NCBI GenBank assembly: GCA_002270565.1
Contig: NQMI01000042.1
Location: forward strand, 296,487 to 332,485
DNA: 35,999 nucleotides
Origin: Stenocarpella maydis
Lineage: Eukaryota; Ascomycota; Sordariomycetes; Diaporthales; Diaporthaceae
Direction: 5' to 3'
The notes under the pieces were generated by a model. It was not told where the DNA came from. It made no database searches and was given only the letters and a program-made list of their open reading frames with translations. The translations under genes and the position numbers were made by a program. The stretch's first letter is position 1. Each line of letters begins with the position of its first letter. Of this stretch, positions 1 to 10,545 are shown one piece after another.

Positions 1-1730
1 CCCCCCAAAAAAAAAAAACCAACCGAAAAGGACGTCACGAGCGAAGAAGATAAACCCAGGGCGATAGCGGCAGTACGGGAGCACGGAGCGCATCCACAAA
101 CCAAGCTTTCACCGAAACTCACCCGCCGATATGGGCCCTTTCTGTGGTAGGAGGATTCGGACCGGTACGGAGCAGTAAGCAAAGGCGAGGTCATGTACAC
201 GGAGAATCCTACCCGTAGGGCAGGTATGTTACGTGCCCTGGGTAAGGAGGGCTGCGTCCTTGTGTACCTGCAATGTCGATGTGAATCGACCGTCCACCCA
301 CCACCCTTCGGCTGATGTCAGCCACAGAGCGGAGAGATGGTGTGAAGCATCCATGTCGGCGGCCCGTTAACCGTCTGGCCCAGCAACCCGGGTTTTGCGT
401 GCAAGCGACCTCTCTCCATCCGTTGCCACTGGGCAAGGAAGACGCGGCCCATCCATGTGCACCAACCCACAGGGCTGGAGGAAAGCCTCGCCACGGAACT
501 GCCAATTGCGTCGAAAGGATGCACACCTCCTCATAGCAGCGATAGAAGGACGATCACGCAGGGCAGCGACGTCTCACAGTCCCGATCCGTCAGCGTGCAA
601 GTCCGTTTGGAGCACCGTCGGTAGCAACAATGTGTCTCCGTTTTGTGTGGTCGGGCAATTTTTGTTTCAACAGCAGATGAAACAAAGAATACCTGCAAGC
701 CTGCTGCTGCTAAAATCAGCCCTATTTCTTCTGCCTGCTCTCCAAAATTATCAAGACGCACGCCCGCGCAGGTCCGGCTGGCAGTCAGGGCAGTTTGATC
801 TGCAAGCTATTAGTGTCCACCACGGGTGGCTGGCGCGGCGCTGCATGCACTAAAACGAGCCGACAATCTTGGGGTCAGACGTGGGGCCGTATCAAGAGAG
901 ACGTCTCAAGAAGAGCACGAAGAATAAGAAGCTTGGGGGCAATTACAAACGCGGCAGGGAATCTCAGAACGGCTTACTATGTACTATACAGCGGCTGCTG
1001 CACCCCGGATTTCTTGACAAAAATAAACGCGCCGGGCATTCCCCAGACTCGACCGCCCACGACCGACTGTGCGCAACCCACGGGGCTGGCTTGCGGAATT
1101 CCGATCAGGTCCCCAAGGCGAACGAAGAAGATTCAGTCATCCAACGTCTCGTGCGTATACACGTGACAGAAGCCTATCATTTGAGTCTTTTTACTCGGCC
1201 GAAAGAAAAGAAAAGTTCAAAGATTCAGCCATCCTCATGCTGGTCACGGGGGACAACCGATCCGAGGGCGCAGCGCTCTACGCAGTGCCGGGGCCCAACC
1301 ATGCTGGGCGAAGAGCTCCATGTGCCTGCTTCAATGTTGATTGATACGCTAGCCCGGCGTTTTTGTGACGAAAACCCCATGGGGGAAGAGGCCGTGGAGC
1401 AGACGCCACCTAGAGTATAGCTAGCCGCCCGTGCGTGAGAAAAAGCTCGGTCGGGGCCGCAGAGATGAGCTCACCTCACGGCAATGGGACTTTCACATGA
1501 CGGTGCGGCGGTGCCTTTCATGTCCGCCATGCAAGATGTTGATGTTGCAGAGACGAACTTGTCGGTGGCCAGCCTCGATCATGTATTCTCCGAGTCAGCC
1601 ATCCGGGGTTGTTGCATGTGACAGTCGCGACTCTCAGACCTGATGGCCAGCGCATTGGCCACAACATTGCCGTCAGTTTCAGCAGTCGTTTCTACCGGAT
1701 TTTGGGGAGGGGCCTCGTTAGTCGCGTGAA

Positions 1731-1764
1731 GACGCAACGCAACGCAACGCGACGCAATGCGATG
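1731..1764. repeat. Short (ACGCA)n microsatellite
   Basis: A degenerate pentanucleotide repeat, ACGCA, is seen about five times in a row, with single changes in the later units. No coding context. Confidence 0.8.
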
Positions 1765-2092
1765 AGGCTATGTGTGGAGAGACAGGCTGGGATAAGGCAT
1801 GACCAACCATTGGCCATTCCGGTGCTACCCTGAGGGCTGGCCGAGTCATTGTCCATGCGTGAAGGTCTCGAGACCTGAGCTGGCATCTCGGTCAGGTATC
1901 GTGACTTTTGACCTGAGATTGCCCATCACTTGAAACAATAGACTTCTGGGTTGGGATTACCAGTGTGTGTTGTCACCCATCCACTGCTAGTACGACTCTC
2001 GCCCACCACCGGAATCACCACCCAGTGAACCGGAGTCGCATCGAGCGCAGGCCCCACGCTGCAACCAGCACTTTGCGAAAGTATAAGTTGCG

Positions 2093-2140
2093 CGCGCTCC
2101 CCGGAGTCCTAGGGTGTAGGCTCTAAATTGCGGGAGCGCG
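2093..2140. repeat. GC-rich hairpin
   Basis: CGCGCTCCC at 2093-2101 is perfectly complementary to GGGAGCGCG at 2132-2140 with a 30-nt loop. It lies in a region without genes, so it could be a structured RNA element or chance. A second GC hairpin with 8-bp arms and a 5-nt loop lies about 100 bases downstream, near 2236-2256. Confidence 0.5.
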
Positions 2141-4305
2141 GTAAGACGCCCGTCACCACGAATTGATACCCCGTCGTATTCAATCGATGCACTAGAACTT
2201 CAGGTCGCACCGAGATATCAAACCTGTGACCCCGGGGGCCCCTCCCGGGCCCCCTGGATGGGAAGATAGCGCCCCACTCGGATGCGCATCCGCCTCACCT
2301 GACAACCCCTCGAACTGCCGGAGTCTGCGCCAGGAACTCTTCTCCGATTGGCTTTGGCGGCTGAGTACTTTGCCGCAGCGGACGGGCGGGAGAAAGAGTG
2401 CTGTCAGGTTGAAATTGCGAACCTGTAGCAGCGGAGTTGCCATTTTAAGGAGGCAGAGGGTGACATTATGGCCAAGTCAATTCTACTGAATGCAATTGAT
2501 GCCGTCTGAGCTGCCTATGAAAAGAGCGGTGAACGTAGCTGGTGACAGCCTCAAGTAGACGTGGGGTGCACCTCGGGAATCCTCGTGTTGGGGTATAATG
2601 GCGGCCGTCAACGAGACGGTCAGCCTCGCTGATAACCGCTGCAGCCTTGTTCTAGTGGTGTTGTCCAGAACGATTCTCCCCCTGTGGGATATGCGGGCCT
2701 CCGGGCGGCAGACGCGAGTGTGATGAACCTTTCTGGAGCCCAAAAGTCACGAAACGTCTGTGGACCAGGGTTTGAACGATAGGATGGTTCATGGGGAAGA
2801 AGAAATCAATAAAATGGCGAACAATTATTTCGAATTTATCTCTTGCCCCAGGAACCTGCGAGGGGCCAGAAAACGTCGACCGTTTGGCATTCTTCCAGAA
2901 GGACGACCCAAAAGCTCCATGCGTCAGGCAGGGATTGTCCCCCAGTAGATGAACCGTTGTTTGGGATCTCGGCCCTTTCTCTCGACTGTGCCACGTTCTT
3001 GCGCCCCTGAATAGCCCAGATGCTGGGGCATCAGAGGGTCTCGAATCCCTGCCCCTGATGCCGGATGGGTTTCCGGCGACAGGGAGCTTGGGTCTTCTTG
3101 ACTCGTTCTTCGCCCCCGAAATGGAAGCCCAGCGGTTTTGATGCAGCTTAAGCATTGATGAACAGACACACACACGCTGAGAAAACAGGGCGCGCTTGGT
3201 AGGATGCACCACTGGTCGTCTGCACGCCCAAAGTGCGCTCGGTAGTTTGGGAAAGAAAGTCGCCCACGGCCGCAAAGCGGTAGTACTTCAGCGGATTAAA
3301 GGCATTGCTGATGGCATCCGTGTGACAGTGCCACCATTGTATCGTAACCTTGTAAAAATATAGCCCGCGAGGTCCCGGCGGATAAACTTTGATACCAGGA
3401 AATCCGTGGGCTGGGGGGACTGGCATGGGTCCTGGGCAGCCTCACGTGCCCCAGCAACGCGCAATAACGCTAGCCAGCCCAGGTCCAAGGCTGAGGCCCT
3501 GTTCGGTCCGCGTATAGGGAGTCTGGGTCGGGGATGCGTCATCTTTAGCCGACGCTACGGACGAGCGGAGAGGCTGCGTGCGCCATGTGGCTATTTTGAT
3601 TAGCGAGGAGTTTTGTACGTTCGGTCATTTCCATGTGTACTGGCAGGAGGCCGTCAATTGTGACAGGACGCTGGTGCATGCTGGGGTATCAAAAGTGACA
3701 GAATCGAGATTGTTCACGTGTCGCCGGAAATGAGGCTGAGGACGAAGGGCGGGCACCGTTTCGTGGGGCTCCGCCGTGCATCGAGACAGCACCGCACCCA
3801 ACATTGAAGTGACCCTGTGGTGGAGGTACACTACACTGGGTAATCGAGGAGCTGGTGGGTCTTCCCACGTGTGATGTAACTTCCCGTTAATGCCCAACAA
3901 CAGCCGAATTTCTGCCACGGCGGGCACGGCGGGGCCGTGAAGCCTTGAACTCCAATAGTCCAATGGCGAGATGAGATGTTGATGGTAGCCGAGGACAATA
4001 CCAGGCTTCGGCTCCGTGCCTCTGGCCGTGAGGGCCGCCGCTGCGGGTATCCAAGACCCACTGACGAAGGTTCCGTCGGGATTTCAGACCTGCTCATACC
4101 GGGTAGGCTGCTGGCTTTTGACGAAGGTGTAACGCCGTGGGCTTCTAGGTCCATCTCCTCAGGCATGCATCGCAGCTTTTCATCAGAGTATTCCTCTGTG
4201 ATTTTGAGGGAGAAGCAGGCAGGTTGCAAGGCAGTCTTTGGCAGATGTGAAGTCGGATACCATCGACATCGCCATCGCACGCTGATTCATTCCGGTCCGG
4301 TTAGG

Positions 4306-4338
4306 GGTGGTGGTGGTGGTGGTGGTGGTGGTGGTGGT
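4306..4338. repeat. (GGT)11 microsatellite
   Basis: Eleven perfect GGT units, followed by an imperfect one (AGTGGT). Read on the minus strand in one frame they give a poly-His run, in another frame on the plus strand a poly-Gly run. Neither sits in a recognisable gene. Confidence 0.95.
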
Positions 4339-5681
4339 AGTGGTCTAGACCATTTGTTCTGAGGACACCTCGGCCGATCAGGGACAAGCGCGCATGGCGC
4401 GTCAGCCGAGCAAAGGACAAGAAGTTTCTGGGGCTGCAATCATGGTGGCGAGCCGGGATGTTCGCTGCGGCCGTTCGCTTCTCTCGACAAGACCGGCTCT
4501 GTTCGACAGGGGGAGTGGCTCGCGAAAACGGGATGATGAGCGGAGCCGCGGGACGACCAGCAACGGATTTATTGTTGTGTGTGGAGTGCCGGCTCACATC
4601 TTTCAGCCTTGTATCAGACATGCTCCTTTGCCGACCCGGCTTGCCTGATCAACATTGTGCGAAGGAGACCAGACCCGACCAGTCAAGCACTGTGCTTTTC
4701 GGTCCGTGAGCGACCAGTGGACGGTCTAGTTGGCAGATTCGTCGCTCAAGCAGTGTGGCATATCCAGGATTCGTTCGATATCCATGCCTACCCGTCTGCC
4801 AACATGGCAACATGGGCGCGGTGGTCGATGCTGGGAGATGTTCGCCTGTCTCCTGGAAGGGAAAGCAGACGCGCAGATGGCTGGTGCGGTGTAACGCTAT
4901 GACGGCAGGCGGCTCATTCCTGCAGGCGTCAGGGCTGCAGCTACTGCCAGGGGTCGCAGCCGGGGAAGGGAGGTGGATCAGGGAGGGACACGGGATTGAC
5001 GGACGGGTCGGCTTCATTCCCGCGGACACAAGCGCCTCCTTGCGGCTCTGCCGCCACAGCAGGACGGATGGGGAATGTTGAGAGGAGGCGTCGTGTTTGG
5101 TCCGGATCGAAGACAGTGTCTCGACGGACGATGCGCCAAGGAACAATGGAGGAGGCAGGGCAGACAAAGGCGTCGGTTCGGATAGCTCACGATGGCTGCA
5201 AGCAGTGTCTCGGAAGAAGCCAGGTCGAACCGGAAGCTGGAGAAGGCCGTTGAGACGGTGTGTAGATGGAGAAAGGCTTCCAACAGGCACGAAACCATTG
5301 AAAACGGAGGGAGTCGCGGGTGGAGAAGACAAGACAAGATTTGAAGTAAGTGTTGTGACTTGTCTGGCCTTGTCATTTCTCCGTCTCGCCGGTCTCCGTT
5401 TTGCTTGGGGCCTGCCCCCGTGTTCCTCCTCCCCAGCTTTCCCCCACAGCCAACCAACACACACTACAACATATAAATAGATAATTATTGATTCAATGGT
5501 CTGGGCCCGGAAGGAGAGACCCACCTCCCCCGGCCAGACCCCACCTTGCGTAGGCCCCGTGCCTGCTTGGCTGGGCCTTGCAAATGCAGGGCAGACGGAA
5601 CATACCTAGCGTACGGAGTAGGTACTGTGTAGAATACGTTACCGAGGCGGCAGGCAGCCCTTGTGTGTTTTAAACATTCTG

Positions 5682-5726
5682 TACATCTTGTACGTCCTGC
5701 ACATCCTGCACATCCTGCACGTTATG
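5682..5726. repeat. Degenerate 9-bp tandem repeat
   Basis: Five adjacent 9-mers related to CACATCCTG; two central copies are identical and the outer ones differ at two to four positions. The period is a multiple of three and gives a short D-V-Q repeat on the minus strand, but no gene is evident around it. Confidence 0.75.
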
Positions 5727-6116
5727 GACACGGCAGCCCTGATAGTGGTCATGGTTGAACATCGGATGTTTCGATGTGCCTGGGCCTCGAGACACCGCGA
5801 CGCGAGCCCCATGCCATGCATGACAATCGGTGCGTCGACAATGACCGTGAGCAAGAGGCGGCATCCAAGAGACGACCATTAATTACTCCCTTGAATCTCC
5901 AGGTACCCGCGGGACTCTGGGGTAAACAGGACAGGCATCAAGGGCAGAATGACTCTTCCTTGTCCTGGGGTTTCTTGCTGTCTTGTTCCTCGTGAGCATG
6001 TGGAAAGCTGCAGGGCACATGTGCAGGAACTTTGAGAAACGGTCCTTGATGTTGAGGGCGAGCAAACGGTGGACACAATCAATGCCAGGCAAAAGCCAGC
6101 CAACCGCACTCAGTCA

Positions 6117-6135
6117 CTCAATCAATCAATCAATC
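6117..6135. repeat. (TCAA)n microsatellite
   Basis: About four and a half TCAA units in a row, in gene-free sequence. Confidence 0.8.
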
Positions 6136-7108
6136 CCTGTCGATAAATTCGATAAATCCCAAATTCCTCACAAAGCAGCAGCACAGCACCAGACGGACCA
6201 GACCACCACATCCATTCCACGGACCCCCCGGGCCAACCACCGTCCAGCGCATCGCCAAAACCATCACAGCCTACTAGTGTAGGTACAATGCCAGCGACCC
6301 TTCTCCAATCCGATACGCCACACCAGAAATGCCATCACACACCGTTTCGGGATCATGCACGCTCCCGCACCCCCCTCACGGTCCTGCTGCAAATGAGAGC
6401 CGCGTTCCAGACGCCGGACCGCCACCCCCGAGCCGCAAGTCCATACACATGTGTATCCTGCACAGCGCTTATTCTTCGATTCAGCGACCGCCTTCGGATC
6501 GTCACCCCCCAACACCAGCCAGCAGCATCCCGCCATTGCCTTTTTTTAAGCTCACAATCCCGGCGCAACGAATCCCACCCCCCTCCCGGGGTTCGGTTCT
6601 TTGCTTCCGGCCCCAGAGTCTATTTGTTCCTCCACTCTCGCATTTGTCCCGCCATGCCTTGGGCGTGAAATGAGGCGCCGCCCCGCCGGCACTTTTAAGT
6701 TTTGACTGACAGGTCATGACGGATCACCCACTGGCACGCTGTCTGCGTGGCCAACAACATGGGGTGACTCGGTGACCGGGCGTGGCGCCCCCATGCCAGC
6801 CCCGGCAAGCAACCTCCGGCGTCTTAATTACGCGAGAATGCATACGACGTCGACGCCAACCACGGACAGCCCGGAGCTTGCTCACCACATACACGGGTGA
6901 GTCACTCCGGCCCTCCGATAATACGCCTTGTAAGGTTCGCTGATATAAACCGACGACGTTGCGTCTGCCCACCTCGCAGTCATGCAGCGACCGTATTGAA
7001 TATGCTTCCGATTCCTTCACTTCACAACTTAACCGACTTGTACCTGCTACTACTAATAGAACAAGGGGAAAAGCACCAGCATAAGATAAAGCACAAACAG
7101 AGTTTCTT

Positions 7109-7256
7109 ATGGTGCAACCCACCAGCATCACCGACACCCGCTGCTGCATATGCGGCCAAGCATTCGTGGACCCCCCCCTCCAAGCCAGAAGATGATGTCG
7201 GAGAGCTACTTTGCCCAATTTGCGAGAGACGCGCCATCTGGGCTCGAGATTTCTAG
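7109..7256 (+). pseudogene. Possible 48-aa zinc-ribbon microprotein with a frameshift in a C8 run
   Basis: From the ATG at 7109 the frame encodes a short leader and then a Cys-Cys-Ile-Cys-Gly-x-x-Phe zinc-knuckle motif, but it ends about ten codons after it. Another frame continues with an acidic linker, then Leu-Cys-Pro-Ile-Cys-Glu-Arg-Arg, and stops with TAG at 7254-7256. The two frames meet at a run of eight C residues (7171-7178). With seven C residues there would be one 48-codon frame containing both CxxC pairs, the usual layout of a zinc ribbon. I see the motifs directly. That they form one gene is inference. It may be an assembly or sequencing indel, a decayed gene, or coincidence. No family recognised. 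Confidence 0.3.
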
Positions 7257-7945
7257 AACCGTACCTCGGACCTCGGATTTGCAACTTCTAGGTGGCGTCT
7301 ACAAGGTTGGTGACAGACTACTGACCACGATAGCTGGCGGACTTTCCGATTCAGGAGATGGCTGTGCAAAATTTGTAGCATCAAATTTAATCCCATCGCA
7401 ATACATCAACTTCTACCTACAGTGTGAAAGGTGACACGGCTGTGTGCATCTCTCATGTGACTCCCTAATTGTTATAATGGTCGGTTCTCAAGTTGCCACC
7501 ACGAGATCGAACAGAGAGCAAAGACAAACAAGGGGAGGAAAAGGCAAAGAAGAGAGACGATGGGGGACAGTGAGTGATCAGATGAGCTACCCGACGGTCT
7601 ATAAAGAGCCCTTGAGAATTGCAAACAAAGACGATCAAAAGAGGAACCGGAGCCCTATTATGTTTCTGTTTGTGCCTCTCCGTAAGTAACAACTATTATG
7701 TTATGAACCAACACAACAGGGACCAGTTTCCAGGGCCCCGGCAGTCAGGATCCGGCGTCACGATGCAATCCTGCAGACACTATGGAGATAAGTCAGCAGA
7801 TAGATATGCAGAGTTGGGTCAGGAACCTACCTACAGGGGTGGACCGACAGGACCGCTCGTCGGTCCTATCGACGACTAGGCTGGACTACAGCAATCGTTA
7901 ATCGGTCCATACGGTCCAACATTTCAGACAGACAAAGAGTCGGAA
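7257..7945. other. Intergenic, no confident gene
   Basis: No recognisable coding sequence. A cluster of five GGACCG/CGGTCC hexamers lies at 7841-7917; two of them form a perfect 7-bp hairpin (7849-7855 with 7861-7867, 5-nt loop). Confidence 0.6.
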
Positions 7946-8152
7946 CATATAAAGGACATGGCCATCACCACAGTAGATAGTTTTCATAGAACAGACTCTT
8001 CAGTCGTCAATCTAAGTATTTAGCCTCACACCTGGATAGCCTCACAGCTAGTGATCATACTCTCTTAGTGAACAATGTCTTCGTATACTGGAACAGTCAA
8101 GTATCGCCTCTACACCGCTCTGCTAACATAAACCCTGCAGATTACCTACTGA
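7946..8152 (+). other. Promoter-ATG-intron-like fragment without a gene body
   Basis: A TATA-like CATATAAA at 7946 is followed about 130 bases later by an ATG in good fungal context (AACAATG, 8075-8077). Twenty-one coding bases later a possible intron runs from 8096 to 8140, with a GCTAACA branch motif and CTGCAG acceptor but a weak GTCAAG donor. Whether spliced or not, the frame stops after 10 or 18 codons. It may be the truncated 5' end of a lost gene, or the leader of a gene whose body is too degenerate to recognise. Low certainty. Confidence 0.25.
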
Positions 8153-8792
8153 GCCCTATAAATCTTTAGTGTGATCATTACATATTAACAACCATTGGGC
8201 ATGGGATGATTGCCCTGAGGGTGGGGAGGAGACAGGTACGGATGGTCAACTAAGTTGCCTCTCCAACACCACCTCACCCGCGTCAAATGCGTCTTACTGC
8301 AGGATAGACATGTAGGGGAAGGGCAGGCCTGGGAAAAAGAAATAAGAAAAGAAGGTAATGATAGGGAGACTACGATTGGAACGTAGGACCACTGCAGAGG
8401 TCTCGGCCGACTTCGTGCCCGATACCTACTTACTTAAGTACCTAGGTACCCTAAGTAGGTATACGTTATGATTATAAGAGCTATAGATAGCTTTAATGGG
8501 AGATGCAGTGATGTTGAAGTTAGAATTATAAGAACCTCCTGGTGACCAGCGATGGAGAGGCTTTTTTACACGCGCTGAAACGAAATCCTGGAGGGAGGGT
8601 GTTTGTATTATTATGAGTAGCCTAGATTCCGTTATCTCATCACGAGGCTATTACTATTTTATTAGTAGCTATCAGACCTTTAAATTTATTAGTATTAGTA
8701 TTCTATTTCCTATTAGACACTGGGTCTTTAAGCGTTTATGAGTGTGTGCAAGTGAAGGGACTGCCGTAGCTCCTTTTTTTTGGGGGGGGGGG
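8153..8792. other. AT-rich degenerate region
   Basis: No gene. Much of it is AT-rich, with many ATTAGTA/TATTA runs from about 8600 to 8720, as expected of old repeat-induced point mutated DNA. It contains an inverted repeat centred on a 12-bp palindrome (8422-8462), and it ends in T8 followed by an 11-base G run that abuts the foldback element. Confidence 0.6.
8422..8462. repeat. Nested palindrome with CCTAGG core
   Basis: ATACCTACTTA (8422-8432) is perfectly complementary to TAAGTAGGTAT (8452-8462). Between them GTACCTAGGTAC (8438-8449) is a perfect 12-bp palindrome. Shorter relatives of this motif occur at 26080-26093, 33275-33286 and 34292-34301. Confidence 0.85.
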
Positions 8793-9438
8793 CAGTCAAC
8801 ATACGCCCACCCAGCTTTTTCCATACGCCCACCCAAGGATTTACATACGCTTACCCGGAGCTACAAAATTCCTTGAGTATAGCCCCATATAAAATTTAGT
8901 ACCTTTTAAAAAAAAAGTTCCTTCCGCCTACCTAGAACCCCCACTATAGCTCTCTAATATCCCTACTTTACCCCTCCTTTTAAAGGGCTCTTCCCTCTCT
9001 TTTTCCTCTTAAGGGCCCCTTCCTCCTAAGGGCCCCTCCCTTCCTTCTTTCCTCTTAAGGGCCCCTTTCTCTTAAGGACCTTTTAAAAAGAGGAGCTATT
9101 TAAAAAGAAAGGCCCTCTAAAGAAAGAAGCCCTTAAGAGAAAGAAGCCCTTAAGAGAAAGAAGCCCTTAAGAGAAAGAAGCCCTTAAGAGAAAGAAGCCC
9201 TTAAGAGAAAGGAGAGGGTTTCTCTAAAAGAAAGTATAAAGTAGGGCTATCCCTAGCTATAATAGGGGTATTTAGAAGCTATAGGAGGGGTTTTAGGTAG
9301 GTAGAAGGAACTTTTTTTTTTTTAAAAGGTACTAAATTTTATATGGGGCTATATGTAAGGAATTTTATAGCTCTAGGTGGGTGCATGTAAATCCTTGGGT
9401 AGGCATACGGAAAAAGCTGGGTGGGCGTATGTTGACTG
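8793..9438. mobile_element. MITE-like foldback element with long terminal inverted repeats
   Basis: The first 30 bases from CAGTCAAC at 8793 are repeated exactly, inverted, ending in GTTGACTG at 9438. Similarity continues inward for about 190 bases per arm with scattered differences, many of them C/T or G/A transitions, as repeat-induced point mutation would leave. Each arm begins with three 22-bp subterminal units starting CATACG (8800, 8822, 8844 on the left), a layout typical of transposase-binding sites. The interior is purine- or pyrimidine-rich and self-complementary. No transposase frame is present, so this would be a non-autonomous DNA element. Both flanks are runs of G, so any target-site duplication is at most about 5 bp and cannot be told from the homopolymer. 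Confidence 0.85.
9121..9205. repeat. Five perfect 17-bp tandem repeats inside the foldback element
   Basis: Five identical 17-mers (AGAAAGAAGCCCTTAAG) head to tail, plus a diverged sixth beginning at 9206. The left half of the element carries pyrimidine-rich, partly complementary sequence (CTTAAGGGCC blocks near 9006-9076), so these repeats extend the hairpin potential of the arms. Confidence 0.95.
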
Positions 9439-10545
9439 GGGGGAAGGGGTGGGGGGATTGCGACCGGATTAAAACCATTCCGTCACACGTCGCGGTAGAA
9501 AAACTAGATTCATTGTTGAGGTGCTTTTCTCTCTCTCTTTTTTTTGTTTTAAGAATCGAGGGGGTTGCCTAATTCGGCTTTCCTATGATCCAGTGTTATG
9601 CTATTTCCAGTACGTTTATTTGGGACCGAACTTTGTCAACACACTTATTCGCGTCGTATCTTGTCAATTCTGGGTCGCCAAACTTTTGGATACGGAAGTA
9701 GAACCCCGTTCTGGACCCCCTTCCGATGCGAGAATATGTTGCAGACCACCTTAACAGCTCCTGTACCCTATCTCGGGTCTCAAGCTTCCTATAAGAAATC
9801 GGATGTTTGCACTCAGAAACGGATGGTACACCGGTTTAGTCGCGCTACCTCAAATGCTCATACCCAAAACCAACATCTATAATAAGCCTCTAACAAAAAG
9901 AGAGGGAGGAAACAAATTTGCTCAAACTTCTAGGCGTGATTTTTCTGCTGGTTCCTCCACGTATTTATCCACCTTCATTTGCATCTCCATTACGAAACTG
10001 CGCTTATTCCCCGAGGGGCCTATACTAGCAACGACATACATTCCCCGTGAAAGACGCCTTGTAACTGTACTTGAAAACCTCCGAAGTGCCAGACATCGAC
10101 ACCGAAGATTCCTATTGTCATATGCTTTGCGGAAGTGGTCAACCACAAACACAAAGTCTTCGATATCTAACCACCCTTCAACATGGCCAGCGCGAATTGA
10201 CTATCTAGCCACGGTCTGATACTAAGAATTTTGGTCCTAAATAGTAGCTTCTGAGTCAACACTAGTTGGAAGAAGACTGAACCTTGGAATTGTTATTGTT
10301 TAATGCACGCATTGCGACTTTAATTGTCTATAATTCATACCTATTATTTTCTGTCCTATTGGGATAGCTACTGCTGTTCCGGCTTAGCGGAGGAACTCAA
10401 AGAATATAAATAGTATATTTATATTTTATATGAGTAGAATATTATAAAATTAAAACCTAAAAACTTAAAATATCGCCCTCAATCCACACCTCTTGGTCGA
10501 GTCTAACTTATTAATAATGTTGACCAGGAAAGGTTTATATTCTAC
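9439..10545. other. Intergenic, AT-rich toward the right
   Basis: About 1.1 kb downstream of the kinase-ankyrin gene and right of the foldback element. No recognisable gene or RNA. The last 150 bases before the kinase-ankyrin stop codon are strongly AT-rich (TATTTATATTTTATATG-type runs). Confidence 0.6.

Larger units (their letters stand above)
1..7108. other. Gene-poor region, no confident gene
   Basis: About 7 kb in which I recognise no protein family on either strand. Open frames of up to about 290 codons occur, but the longest lack an ATG near their start and show no motif, and overlapping frames on both strands are equally open. The stretch contains several simple repeats and GC-rich hairpins, listed separately. 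It could hide a long non-coding RNA or a fast-evolving gene with several introns, which cannot be excluded by reading alone. Confidence 0.6.

Noticed and set aside
3012..3062. A-box-like TAGCCCAGATG and B-box-like TCTCGAATCC on the plus strand
   Set aside because: Spacing is too short for a tRNA and the arms do not pair.
4649..5524. 291-codon open frame on the minus strand
   Set aside because: It begins with GTG, has no ATG for most of its length, and has low-complexity Ser/Pro composition with no motif; equally long frames overlap it.
7477..7899. Plus-strand frame that could be extended through a GTAAGT...ACAG segment (7690-7728 region)
   Set aside because: The intron would be only about 39 nt, shorter than usual in these fungi, and the product has no recognisable feature.
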